Shown: positions 16,961-29,700 of the stretch, one piece after another
Layout of the letters: each line of letters starts with the position of its first letter
Position numbering within the stretch: the first letter of the stretch is position 1
Source of the DNA: Linanthus parryae
Lineage: Eukaryota > Streptophyta > Magnoliopsida > Ericales > Polemoniaceae
Assembly (NCBI GenBank): GCA_023055425.1
Contig: JALGPY010000001.1
Span: 141,881,368-141,945,367, forward strand
Direction of reading: 5' to 3'
Length of the DNA: 64,000 nucleotides
Notes under the pieces: generated by a model
Database searches by the model: none
Seen by the model: only the letters and a program-made list of their open reading frames with translations
Told to the model about the DNA's origin: nothing
Program-made: the position numbers and the translations under genes

Positions 16961-18121
16961 ACTCCCGACACGAGGAGCCACCTAATAGAAAATATCTGAG
17001 GGAAAACACGTGCATTAGGGATTCTTGAGATATGGATTGAGAATACCAAAAAAAATGCACGTTCAATTCAAACAACAGGCTATAGACGTAGTAACAGAAC
17101 TCTTACATCATATAGACACTGTGATAGGGCTTTTTTCAATCACTCCATAACCAGAGCAACCACATTATTAGTAAAAATAGATATAGTATAGCATTATCAA
17201 CGCCAAAAGTTCAAACTCTGGCACTTACAAGTAAATCAACCTTCCACACAACTCGCATTATAATCTGATACATAATCTATGTTCTTCAACATCGAGACTT
17301 TTCAGTCTTCAAGTCGTATCTTAAATGGTACTTCGGTTAATCTAGCGTCTTCATTTTCTAATCTGCTTCTCAACTAACCACACAACACCTTATTTACGTT
17401 CTGAATTGGCATTTCCCAACTTTCTTAATAGCAATACAACTTCACTTCACTAAAAGTGTTATTTAAATCTGTTTCAGTTCTGAAATTACAACTTCATGAC
17501 TTCTATAGCTCTGACTCAAAATGACGTGCAAACCATTTTTATCAGCCATAAACATGAATCATTGCTTTTAGTAAGAAATCAACAGCAATAGTTACATACG
17601 GCAGACGGCAGACGTAGATCAACTGATTTCGCTTTCAGCAAACACACTAGTACACCAGTAGAGTGTAATTTAGCTTATAATGACATAATTAAACCTCCAA
17701 ATGCACAATGCTCTACTGATCTAGTGGAAATCCAACTCTTATGAACACAACCGCAACATCAACACACACACATTCACGATTTCAAATTCACAATCAAACA
17801 ACTTCAATTAAGCGATACAACAAACCGCTCACAGATCTCAAAACTTCGAATCGGCTACAGCAAACAAAGCAAATCTAAGTGCGTTTCGGACTAGTGAGAT
17901 CGTAGAACACGATCGAATAGACGAAATGTGATAACGAGATCAAGGCGGTGAACGAGACGGCGGAGAGACGATGAGCGATGAACTGACCTGGAGGAGACGA
18001 CGGCGGAGGAGAGCGGAGGAAGACGGAGGAGATGGTAGTTGCGAAGTTTCCGATGACGATATGGTGAGGAGAGATTGATCGGAACCCTAACCCTAGTCTG
18101 AGTAGAACCACGCACTATCAA
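16961..18121 (-). promoter_or_regulatory. CDKA 5' UTR with leader intron
   Basis: On the minus strand a leader exon ends CTCCTCCAG|GTCAGT at 17988. An intron of about 1.0 kb (16982-17987) ends CTATTAG|GTGG. A 21-nt second leader piece (16961-16981) then runs directly into the ATG at 16960. Leader introns near the start codon often raise expression of plant housekeeping genes (known). The transcription start lies upstream of 17988 but is not fixed. Confidence 0.7.
18083..18094. promoter_or_regulatory. Telo-box (AACCCTAACCCT) near the CDKA transcription start
   Basis: Nearly two telomere-type repeats sit at the distal end of the CDKA leader or proximal promoter. Telo-boxes are known enhancer-like elements in promoters and leaders of plant genes active in dividing cells, which suits CDKA. 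The motif match is certain; its function is inferred. Confidence 0.6.
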
Positions 18122-20128
18122 TCACGGTCCTCTCATCAGTCAACCATAGTGTTTACCCGTTGAGTAGTTGTTCTGATACTGATATTGATATTGATATTGA
18201 TATTGATGGAAAAACTTTACTGTGCCACCGCGCTTTTTATGCCTCTCCCCTAGAGGACCCCTTTGGCGCTTTTTCTTTATCAATTAATTAGCCCAAAAGC
18301 TGCCAGTGATTTATCGGCTTGTGCTTGTCTTAGTGAAAAAAAGCTCCTTCCACCTTGTTTCTTACCCCTCTATCTTTTCTGTTGCTTGTTTCAAGAGTAA
18401 ATATGACATATCTTATACGTAGTACTTTTTGACTCATATTGCGGTCACTATGATATAGTAATTTAGATTACAAAAAGGTGTGATTGTTAATAATCTTTTC
18501 ACTGTTTTATAGTGTGACATTTACTCTGCGACACTACAAAAAATTATAAAAAAAAATTAACATATTGCTATCTAAATCAAGGGGTCAAAGTGACAAAGTG
18601 AATAGTGGTAAAAATCAGGATGAAGAGAAACAAAAGAGACAAATTGGTAATCAAATTACTTCTTTTTTTAATGACGTTGGAATGGCCATCGCTATTTTTC
18701 GGGTGCGCACTGGTTAAACCCTCCTCGAGTACAATAGTATACAAACCCTTGAGTTGCCTTAATGTTCGAACTCAATACCTCAAACAAATGCCCAAATTCT
18801 TTATAACGCGAACCCGACCAACTCAAATTACTTGCCTCTACTTTAGTGAAATTATGAGCTTCTAACGTCCACTTTTAAAAGTACCGTTTTATCCATCGTT
18901 GTGAAATCTGTTCTGGTTCACGTTTTGTTTTTTTACTTCATAATTGAATAAATTAGGATTTGTACGAAACCACATTCTAATCCGATTTTAATGTAATATT
19001 ATCATTTTTTAAAGGATTTGTAATATTATCATTAAATGTATAATGTCATGCATTTTAGTATTTTTTATAAATTTAAATATAAATTCGTTATAAATACATA
19101 CATACATGCGTTACGATTTTATTGTTAATGCTTTAAATGTAGAAAAATTGTCAAAGAAAAAGTAATAATAAATGAATGTAAACATAGTGATATATAGTGA
19201 TCCGGTGTTCCAGTCTTCCGGCCGGAACAGTCAGATCTAACTGAAATCGGTCAGAACAGATAAGAATAGATAGAATTTTGACAGTAACGGTACTTTATTA
19301 GATCCTTTCAAATTTTCTTCCAAAATGGAATGTTCAACGCGTACTGAAACAGAATAGAATTGATAATTATGATTTTCTCTCTCTTAGTTTTTTTAACAAT
19401 ATCACTCTCAGTTTCTAATATCTTGTAAATAGATATTGAGTATTTTTTTCTTTTTACAACTTTCTGTCACTTGACTGTAGGAGTGTAAAAAAGAATCTGA
19501 ACGCCCCGCCCAAGCTCCGAGGCGAACATACTAAAATACAAAGAGAACGGGCTAAATGTTTAATTTGAGTTCATGAAATTTGTAATCCGCCCACTAACAA
19601 TTGAATATGGGTATTTTAAGAGATTGATCGTTTAAACCCAAAATCGCCCTGCCTGATATTAAAGACAATAATATTTTGGTATACTACTTTTCACCCCACA
19701 CGCGTTGCGCTTGGGGTACATTGTCCATGCGTTGGAATGATATGGTTCAAAGTCCATATGTTCATTTAACTGACCTTCTACAACACATTTTTTACACTTC
19801 AAATCGCCGAGCAATTCCTATTACATTGGAATTACAAAAAAAATATTCAATGTGCTGTTAAATTGTTTGAGCATTTGATCGGCAAACTGAGCGAATTCGT
19901 TGTTCTTTCCTTTTCTACAGTGAGCACGTTCAATGTCATGAGATTATAATCCATTCCAGTAATTTATAAGATGAAATTAAGAAACAAACGAGAAATAGGG
20001 GAAACACATATGTGAAGTGGTCACCAAAATTTGAAATTGTCCAAGCAGAAAAAGAAACATGGATGGCTCCCAACAATCAAAAGAGATGTGATCGTCAACA
20101 CAGAACGGGGAGTCAACGAAGATGTCAT
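18122..20128. other. CDKA upstream DNA and intergenic spacer
   Basis: Begins with the CDKA promoter region, then a short (GATATT)n repeat at about 18176-18208. A degraded MITE-like stretch at about 18400-18640 contains CACTATTCACTTTGTCACTTTGACC in inverse orientation, seen also in the 3387 and 39758 MITEs. The rest is AT-rich with no supported gene. Confidence 0.5.
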
Positions 20129-22668
20129 TGTAACACCCCTAATTTCCGAGAGAGTTCTTAGTGTAATATCAAGACTTTGGGGGCGAATTGGTAAATAGTT
20201 TGTCACGTCTTTACCGTTAGGATTTTGGACTGTTGGCAATTTTTGGAAGTCGTTGGAATGATATTGAAGCACTAGAAATGTTCGGGGTGGTAGTAGAATT
20301 AAAATACCCCGTTTTGTGGATACGGGTATTTTTCGATAGTTTATAATAATATTAAATGTTAATATGATAAAGAGGGTATTTTATAATAATATTGGGTGTT
20401 AATATAACACTAGTATTAGTTTGGGTACTAGTTGTTATTATTTAAAAGTTAATTTTAATGTTATAAACTACCTAGGTGCTTTTATGTTTTTTCTTATTAC
20501 CATTATAGTGTCTTTTATTGAACTAAGGGGGTGCTTGTTGTATTAAGCCTAAACCAGCGGGTGTCAAAGTGTCTTTTCCCTAAAGTTATCATCTTCTTCC
20601 TCCAACTCTTCCATGGACGGAACAGTATTACTCCTACCCGTACACCACCATCACCACTCCAAAACTCATTCAAATTCGTTGATTTTTCGTCCCAATTCAA
20701 TCTCAATACGATTCAAACTCAACAAATCTCGATAATTTAGCTTCAAGCAATCCAATTTCGCCAATTTTTGGTCCTGATTCAAAATCGAAGTTTTCGAAGT
20801 GGGTCTCCTACCACTCGCCGGATTTCTCATCTCTCTAGTCTATTTAAACCCCTCAAACCCAGAGAGAATTCACACCAACTCAAGCTCAATCTCTCTCACT
20901 CATCTCTCTCTCTCTCCCGATCGGCTTTGCAAACGGACCCGACCGGAGCCGAGCCCGGTGCCCCGTCGCCGCCGTTCACCCAGTCGCCGTCGTTCTCGCC
21001 GTCAGCCGTCGCCCTCCGTCCGTCACCACCTCCGTCTCTCTCTCCTGCGCCACCGGCGGTCTCCCCCTCCAAAACCCGTCGTCCTCTTCTCTTTGTTCGG
21101 GTAAGACCCATTTCATTCTCATCTCTTTCCTTTCTTTCTTCTTTATTTCTCTTATGGTTATAACTAGTAATTGTTAGGTCATATTAATATTGTTTAGGAC
21201 TAACCAACAATTAGGACTTTGACCCAGTGGTTAAATGTTAGCACTTAAAGCTTGGTGGGTATGAGATGAGAACTAGGTCCTACACTCAAAATTTAAAAGA
21301 GAAGTTTTGGGGGATTGAAAGCCTTGTTAAAACACTTGAGGATTATTTCTTTAGGAAGTTTATTTTCTTGTTTAAAAGTTAATCTTTTGAAAAACAATAC
21401 TCTTGGGTCATGTTTTATAGTGGTAAAAATTAGATAATATTGTAAGTTATGTTTTATAATAGTAATCAATATACATTAAATATTGTGTTGTAATAATAGA
21501 ATAATTATCAGTAAAGTTTGGGGAAATAATAAGGGGGTTACACTTGCATTGCATATACGACTTTGTTTATATTTGTGTGTTAGCGATAATTGATAAGAAT
21601 ATTATCGAATTGTAGGCAACGAGTTCTCCGACGAAGGATATGTCGAGTACTACGACTAGTTTGCTGTGATTGGTAATTGTTGAGGTAAGTAAACATGTCA
21701 AGCCTAGCGCATACCTTCTTTCGTGTCTAAACTGCTTTTGTGATTTATTGTCTCAAAATTGGAATATCTACTTGAACTGTTTATTTGAGAAAGTTCACTG
21801 ATTTTACAAAGGTGATTCTATCACAACTATCACACGAGATCATAATAAGACGTAAAGACGTAAAGTGGAATAGTTGTACCGATGATCAATATTTTGAGCT
21901 TTGGTCGATGTGGACAGCGTCTCTCGACCCCTTTTTATTTTATTTTGCTCGGCCGCAACCGCCCCTAGTTCGCTCCAGTACTTACCTCTCTGGCCGCAAG
22001 AAGTCTTAGGGGGGTGTCGACACTTATGGTCTGGTAGCCAGTTATTAGTAGATCTTCCCCGTGTCAACATGATAAAAGATGAATTTCCAAGATTGGACAT
22101 TTACTGTTTAAATTTGAAAGTTTCAATTGGACAAGGAAGGAAGTTTGGGAATGTTTTCCTAATTGAGATACTATAGTGAAAAGAGTTTGGGAATGTTTCC
22201 CCACAAGTGAAGTGATAAAAGGCAAAGATTGGTGAATTCTTATTTCATACTTATACTCTTACTCGAATTCTTTACTCTTCAAACTTATGTGTCGTTTGTA
22301 AACTGCTTATATTTACATGCTTGGGTGTTGCTTACTCAATATTTTTCGCTGACTTTGGAAACTGTGCTGTTTCTTTTTGTTTCTGCACCACAGATTTAGG
22401 GGGAAGCTTTGATTGAGGGGGAAACGCTACTCATCGTAGAACTAACATAATTCACATTTATTTTATTTAGGATTTCTTTTAATTGCCCTGAATTTCTAGA
22501 TTGGAATAATGCCCATATTTGTGGCGAGACAAGTTTCAAAGTTTTAATATTTTATTTTAAGAATTTGGTTTCGATTCTCTGTTATAAAACCTCCTTGTAT
22601 CCGGGTTTAACCTCGGGTACGGAGTGACATCCCCAGGCTTCCGGCTTGGTCGTTTTGGGGGTGTTACA
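20129..22668. mobile_element. Candidate solo LTR or LTR fragment (2.5 kb)
   Basis: Starts TGTAACACCCC and ends GGGGGTGTTACA, the TG...CA border with extended inverted ends typical of large plant Ty3/Gypsy LTRs. Inside are a CT-rich leader-like tract (20880-20930), a GC-rich Pro/Ser open frame (20.77-21.16 kb) that I regard as non-coding, and a GTCGACACTTATGG motif near 22014. The 5-bp flanks differ (GTCAT against AGAAT), so a simple solo-LTR origin is not proven. No internal domain or primer-binding site is present. Confidence 0.55.
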
Positions 22669-25600
22669 AGAATTCTTTAAAAAGAAAGTAGAACCTCTAA
22701 TTCTAGTTGGTACCCTAGAGTTTGGAAAACTACCCTTTAACCCCCCTATGCATGTGAGACACTTGTCAAACCTCTTTTGACATCTCATCCCTTGATGTGG
22801 AAACACCTAACCTGCTTCTACTCCCTTCCAATTCAGCAAACTCTCTCCCTCATCTCTCATTTCCTTCCTTGTTTTCTCCTCCAACCACCAAGAACATCAA
22901 TGAACCACCACCACCAAGTTGAAACCCTTATCACCGCCACTTTTCTTCAAGAGCTGCTATATTTGGAGGTAGATGTCAATCGAAGGATCAAAATGCCCCA
23001 ATCAATTTATTATTTCGTGGAGAATCGAGAGAGAAAACTCGATTTGAAGGTAAGAACCCTAGTTGTGGTTATTCATCGATTTCTTCCTCCTCGTTGCATT
23101 TCAGCACAATTAATCACCATATTCTTGTTCCTTGTGTCGAGGCGAGTCCGGGAAGCACAAGCATGGCCCCCAATTCGACAATTTTTGCTCCGGGTACCAT
23201 GCATGCCGAACCCATCCACCGCCAAACCTCCATAGCCACCGGATTGTGGGTAAGCTCTCATTTCTTGTTCATTTTTGTTGGGTATAGCATCAAAATGATC
23301 CCTAAGACACGAGTAACACTTTTAGAAACCATAATCTGCCCAGGATTGGTTTTGAGTTCGGTTTTGTACGAAATTTCTCGGTTTTGTTCGTGTTTCCGGT
23401 AGCCTTATGATGCCTTCTTCGTGGGCTTGTATCTCCCTCGTTTCAAATATGTTTGAGTGATTCTTAGCTTTATGGAATTGTGAGATGAATGTCTACAACT
23501 TTCATGCTTTAATTTATTTCAAATTCGGTCTCTAAACCAGTCAAAAATCGATTTGAAGTCGCTGCGTTTCGTGTTCTTCAATCTGTTCGATGTTGAATTT
23601 TTCGAAGTGTTGAACTTTGTATTGAAGTAGCCATTTTCAAACGATCATAACTCCCTCAATTCTTCATGAAATCTTGTGTTTCTTTCTCCTATGTGTAGCT
23701 AGTACATAATACTTCGAATCATCGTCTCTGGGTCATGTTCAAATTTGTAACATATTGCTCACAAATCGAGCCTAAACATGCTGTTTTGAACTTATAAGAA
23801 ACACTTGAATTTTTCTAAGTGTTGAATAATTATTTTTAACCAACTTTGAACAAGCATACCTTTTTGTGTATTTTGAATTATTGGAAGTTCAAATATGTTC
23901 TGGAATCCTTGAACTACCTTCTTCATAACCCTATTCATAGATTTCCAAGTATCCCACTCAATTGGTCACAAATCAGCTCTAAAGTTGTCTAGTTGAGATG
24001 ATTTTGCTCTATCTTTGAATTTCAATTTTAGCATTCTAAATGACATTTCTGGCCTTAGCGTTCATCATGAAACTTGTTCGTATTCATATCCTGAGTTTAA
24101 ACATCAATTTTGACCAGGTTTGACTATTGAAAACCCTAGTTTGACTTATCTAGATAGGAAGGGCAAAATAGTAATTTCACTTAAACTTTGAATTGAGATT
24201 CTTCAAGTAACTTGGAGTTTGTCACCATGTCTTGTATGCATATTTGGAGTACTCGTATGTAATTATGGGTCAGAGGTGACCAAATGAACAGTTGGGTTCT
24301 TTTTGCAATTTTACTAAACTTTAGGGGCTAAGTGGAATTTATTGAAAGTTATAGATTTAGTTGCTAAGTTCATATGGGAGAGCCATGAGTCTTTATTGCA
24401 TGTTTTTGAGCCAAAATGAGTATAATTAGGGGTACGGGCAACTAAACAATTTTGGAGTATCAGGGGCGTTTTGGGCAGTTAGCTTGCATGACCCCCATTT
24501 AATTGCATTCTTGCATAAAACCTCATATAGAGGATATATTCTAATGGGTTGTATAATTTATTTGTATATATCCAGTCGTTATTAAGGATCTTTCGATATA
24601 GACGTACGTATTCGTGTTGCTGCATTTACTGAGAGACTCGGATCCAATATGAGACGAGAGTTGTAGGAGTGCTAGTTTTGCTTTGCGCCTTTCATGGCTC
24701 AGAGGTAAGTACATATGTGAGAATTTTACTTATCAAAATGTGAGTGTTTGTGTGATGTCTCGAATGAATATTTGTTGATTGAAAAGTATGCAAAGCATGA
24801 TTTATACTAAAAATTGTTTGGATATAAATTGAACCCTCTTTATAAGTCCTGGAACTATACTTGTGATAAGTTGAAAATCTGTTTTTGTCTATGGTGAAAT
24901 ACTTCTAATAGATCTAGGACGATGTACAGAGTTGTGTTATTAATGGGAGGCGCCAAGCGATCCTCCATTTTCTTATGGCTAATGCCATTGAAGCAATGCT
25001 TCTTATTATTGTATAGAACTTTAATGTTCACAAATTCGCCCCCGATGAGCCAAAAACATACCAAGATACTGAGGCCAAGGAATTCGTAGAGCTATAGAGT
25101 GCTACTTATACTTGTAAGGGTCACTACAGTATAGGGGTGTCGACACTTAAGGCCTTTTTAGCTATTGTTGTGAGCGGGGTTGACGAATGGGCTCCCTTAA
25201 CGCTCAGGTGAAATTGGGTTTGATATACCCTAGAAGGAACTCTTTGTGATTATTTTGTGATCCCTCTGTTTACATCGATCCTGCTGGTGGCTCTGGACAT
25301 GCCTCAGCTAAACTTAACGGTTAAATTGAACTTGAAAGAATACTCTATTAACGTTTTTTGTGGCTCTGGATATGCCATAATCGATTGAAATGATTTGAAA
25401 AGATTTGGCTACTCATGAACTAATATCGTTATCAACTTAAATGGACTTGTTGACTTTGGATATATTACTGAATACCCGTTGTTTCTCAATGTTCGTAAAT
25501 TGCCAGGTTTTTGTTACTCGATTACTTTCAAATTCCCCAACATGTTAGTTTTACTGCGTTGGCTTTTGCCATTTTAAAACCGCATGTCATCAATGTAGGT

Positions 25601-25815
25601 GGGGAATGAGAATGCGAATCGAGACGATGACGCGAGCTTAAGTAGATCACTTAGTAGATCACAAACGCATTTTTTTTCAAATTGTACTCATTTTTTAAAA
25701 TATTTGTAGTATACATTAAATGAGATGTAATTTTAATAGTTAATATTCTAATTTTGGTTATCGATTGTCTCTTTAACCTTGAACCGAGATCCCGGGTTGT
25801 TTCAGTCATCGTCAG
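22669..25815. mobile_element. Second LTR-like block, related to the preceding one
   Basis: It repeats the organisation of 20129-22668 at low identity: a CT-rich leader (22800-22880) with a short Pro/His-rich open frame, a GGTAAGTA site (24704), GTGTCGACACTTAAGG (25137), and a CCCGGGTTGTTTCA end (25792-25805). It codes for nothing recognisable. Boundaries are approximate and the LTR assignment is inference. Confidence 0.4.
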
Positions 25816-26794
25816 AACCACTAGTGCATCTTGTGACCAATTTTTTTCCGATCATGAGCACTCAACTCTCCGACATTTCCTACTTTTAACTGCTATGCCT
25901 TGATGGGCAAGAATCTATTTCTGCCTACGAATTTACGGTGTTGCATAATATATTGGAACAGTCTCCCGTGCTACAGGAGAGAGCACAATCATAAGAGTCT
26001 CTCTTCCTGCCCCATCCAATTATAATCCTTAATCATTGTATGATCATTTCTCTAAAGATGAAGGATCGACTCTAGAACCAATCGCCTGTATGCTAGAAGC
26101 TATAACCGGAGGCACTTTCTCATTAGTCAAAGTTACAGCCGATGTATCGCTTAAGAAGGAGCATATCGGTGAATTTCTCAGTCTTCCCTCGTATATATAT
26201 TGTTGTTTGTAATTTTCTTCAACTCGCTTCCTCATCAGAGTTGCCAGTGTTAGTACAATGAAATTCCACATAGAAATGCTGGAAATGGAAGCTTCGCACG
26301 TATCACACAACCACTAAGGAATATGAAATTATAGAGAATCAAATCCGTAATAGACCAATTTGAAGAGAACAACTAGAACTATCAATCAATTGAATTGGGA
26401 TAAGAAGATCACACATATAGAAGCCCCAATCTCTGATTATGAAAGTTAGAAACGTAACACATAACAATCACAAATGCCCTCACCGTACACCTCAAATTTT
26501 GTTATGACGGGGATTCAGCAACCGCTACCCTTCGAGTACACACTGGACCAACCTCAAAATGTGGATTGGAGTTTATTTTGCACTATGTCCTCATAACGTC
26601 AATAAGAGGATTTCACAGGAGACAGGACCATAATGTAAATTCTAAAAGTCTGTGGCAATATTTGTAACCGTAGTCTTCTAAATCGCTCACTGTGTGCAAA
26701 TCCCTTCACCTTGTCAACGTCGCAATCTGTAAATGTAACAAACACTGTATACCGATTTTAAATCCCCAACTTTGAAGGAGACTCGTATAGGTGA
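25816..26794. other. Upstream region of YbeY-HAD
   Basis: About 1 kb of spacer and promoter DNA. No convincing gene, element or core promoter motif was recognised. Confidence 0.5.
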
Positions 26795-29700
26795 ATGCTT
26801 AATCGCCTATCTTCACATCTCCGATTACTCTCCGGCGACGCCATGGCGGCGCGTGCCGTTTCGCGCTCGCTGTCCTCCTACACCGCCGCCGCGCTCTCGC
26901 ACCACTCGCCGTCCAATTGGAGCCTCTCTCCGTCGTCGATTCGTTCATTCGTGTCGCTTTCATGTTTCGAATCTCCGCTCTTCGTCCGGAAACTGATGAA
27001 TTCTTTGCGCTACGAACGTAGAGTCGTTCCGGAGCGCGTGGGGAGAGTATTCGCGTCGGAGAGAGGGTACCGGAAGGTGCGGCGGCGACGGCCGGCGAAA
27101 AGCAAGGGGAAGGAGTTGGAGCTCAGCGTGAAGATTTGCCTCGAAGAACAATTGCCAGATGATCCTGAAATTCTGGTACTTACTCCGCAACAACTATTAC
27201 TTTGTCTTTTTGCCCTTGGATGATCCTACAGTTTAACATCAACATTGAATTGAAATGCAAAATCACGAAGCAATTGAGCAAATATATTAGTCACTAGTGC
27301 ATATCCCGTGCGACGACGACAACAGTATGATAATTCACTAAGTTTTAATGGCTGAGATTGTCTTATTACGAAGTACTTAGTTCTTAGGATATAGTGGGGA
27401 TATGCTATTCCATATATCACATTTTGGCGACGACTTGTTCCCCATAAAAGCTTATTATATAGATGGGGATAAGCTATTCCACATATCACATTTTGGAGGA
27501 TAGCTTATTCCCTATAGCAGCTAATTATGTAGATTGTTGCTTCTACTTTAGTCTAAATTTTGAAATGGTAAACACCAATTGATTCAATTCATAAGGCTTG
27601 GCATTTGATTCATTTCAACAACTGTGAACTGTGAAGCCAATCAAGCCATAGGGGTTTCGACTGTTACCTTCCCATCCCATGAATACTATCTTTAGGTATT
27701 TTCTACCCAGTTGCACATCCTTTTGATCTCTTTCTGACAAGCCAGTTGATTGGCCATGTGTTGGATAGTTCAAAGCATTACTGTCGAAGAGGTACTGTTG
27801 ATAAGTACTACCAAAGTCTATGTCCTTAAGATACACACACAAGAGTAATTCATGCAATTAAGCCAGGTTATTGAGCCCACTAGTGCCAAGTAACACATCA
27901 TGAATGTTTAAGATGTCAAATTTTGTTTAAACAAACTGGCCATTGTTACATTGTTCATTTTATAGTCTATAGAATCATGGTCATGTGCCCTTCATAGGTT
28001 AACAAGAATTGGGATTGCAAATAAATATATGATAGTGCACCACTTGGACTGATATAACTGCTTCAGGATGATAGGGTAGGGGTAGTAAAGGCTTGGACTG
28101 TTTTTTTACCACGGGCAATTCAATACAATCGCAGTTTCTATTCTTAACTGATTTAGCAACTTAACCGTTTGCTTTGTTTGTCTTCTTTCCGCACATTAAC
28201 CGTATTGGGCCGTTGTGCAATCAGGATATAAAGTCAACAATTCTTGTAGAACTAACTGTTGATGCAGTCCTCATACAAAGATGGGGATTTGAAAAACAAA
28301 AACAGTTTAAGTGGTTCTACTGGCTTCCAACTTTTAGCAATCCATGCAGAACGAACTCATTGCTCTTTCATGTTATTTATGAGTGTAATAAGGCTACACT
28401 CATAAATAACAAGGACATACATATCGGTATCTATCGAGCTCTGTTAGACAAGATTTCTGAAGTTATACGAAAAAAATGGTGCGAGTTATACATTAAATAC
28501 ACCATGTAGGCTGTTTACTTGCCAATTAACTAGCCTCACCACTGGAACTGTACATATACTTCCAAATTTGAACTTTTCAGTCACAGATCTTGCAGAAAAG
28601 GTATATCAGAAAGAGGGAACTCGGGTAACTATCAGGTACTCGACATTACATTTATGGTTCTTATAATCGACTTGGTTTATGTTGCCAATCAAACTTTGAG
28701 ATCAAAATTATAAGTTGGTGATTCATGTCAAAGCTTTGACTCGACTGATGAGGATTTTCTTCATTTTTGGAGTTGTTATGTTATATATTATTCAAAATAT
28801 GAGCAAGATCTTTTGCAGAAACCCATGTTCTTTATTGAGTTCTAGGCCGTGTTTTTCTGGCTTAGACTGGGAAAGGTTGCATTAGATGGGATGCCTGGTT
28901 GAGAGGTCTAGGATTCACACACACATTGCGGAGCGGATTATGATGTGGTGTTTGTTTGACAGTGGGATTGAAGTAGATTTGACGATCAACTTATCAGTTT
29001 CCGTCAAAGTTTAAAATATCTTCACCTCATTCAGTTAATCTCAGCATCTCTTTATGCCGACAGCCAATATCAATACTGACATAACCGACAAAATATCTGT
29101 CTTCTTTTCCATCTACCTTCACGTCTTCTTTGCCATCTACCTTCACTCCAGCCATCAGAACCGAATTTTATCATGTTCCCAATCATCCAAACCACTTAAC
29201 CGACCATGAGTCCTTCCATGCGGAATTTCAGGGGTGGTACCATTTCACTGTTTAATGAAGTGTAGGCTAGCAGATTCACGTGGACAAGAAAGGAGAGCAC
29301 ACTTTTAATCCAACCCTTTTCGTGCAGTGGCGGAGCCAGAAATCTCAATGAGGCGGGGCTAGTTTACTTGAGGGATTTTTTTGTTTTGCGTTTCTGTTTG
29401 CAAGGGGGATCTGGAGCAGCTCGCCTGTGTTCCTGCAAGTAGGAGAACAAAACAAATGGCACCAGTTAATCTGTTTGGGGCCTGAGAGTGAGAATGTATT
29501 TTGAGGTAAGAGCAAGACAACATATGTTATCCAGAGAGGAAACATTGCTTGAGCTTTTTCTTGTTGATGATTCCGAATGTGAGCATGAATGGGACGACCC
29601 CCCTATACATACAGGCTAATTTGACGGACGTGGGTCAGCATCCACTATGGTGATGGAATCACTCGTGACCACACTGTCCGCCTAATTGAACGGCTCGCAG

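Noticed and set aside
20768..21163. 131-codon Ser/Pro/Arg-rich frame
   Set aside because: GC-rich, low-complexity, overlapped by an equally long frame in another phase; sits inside an LTR-like block.
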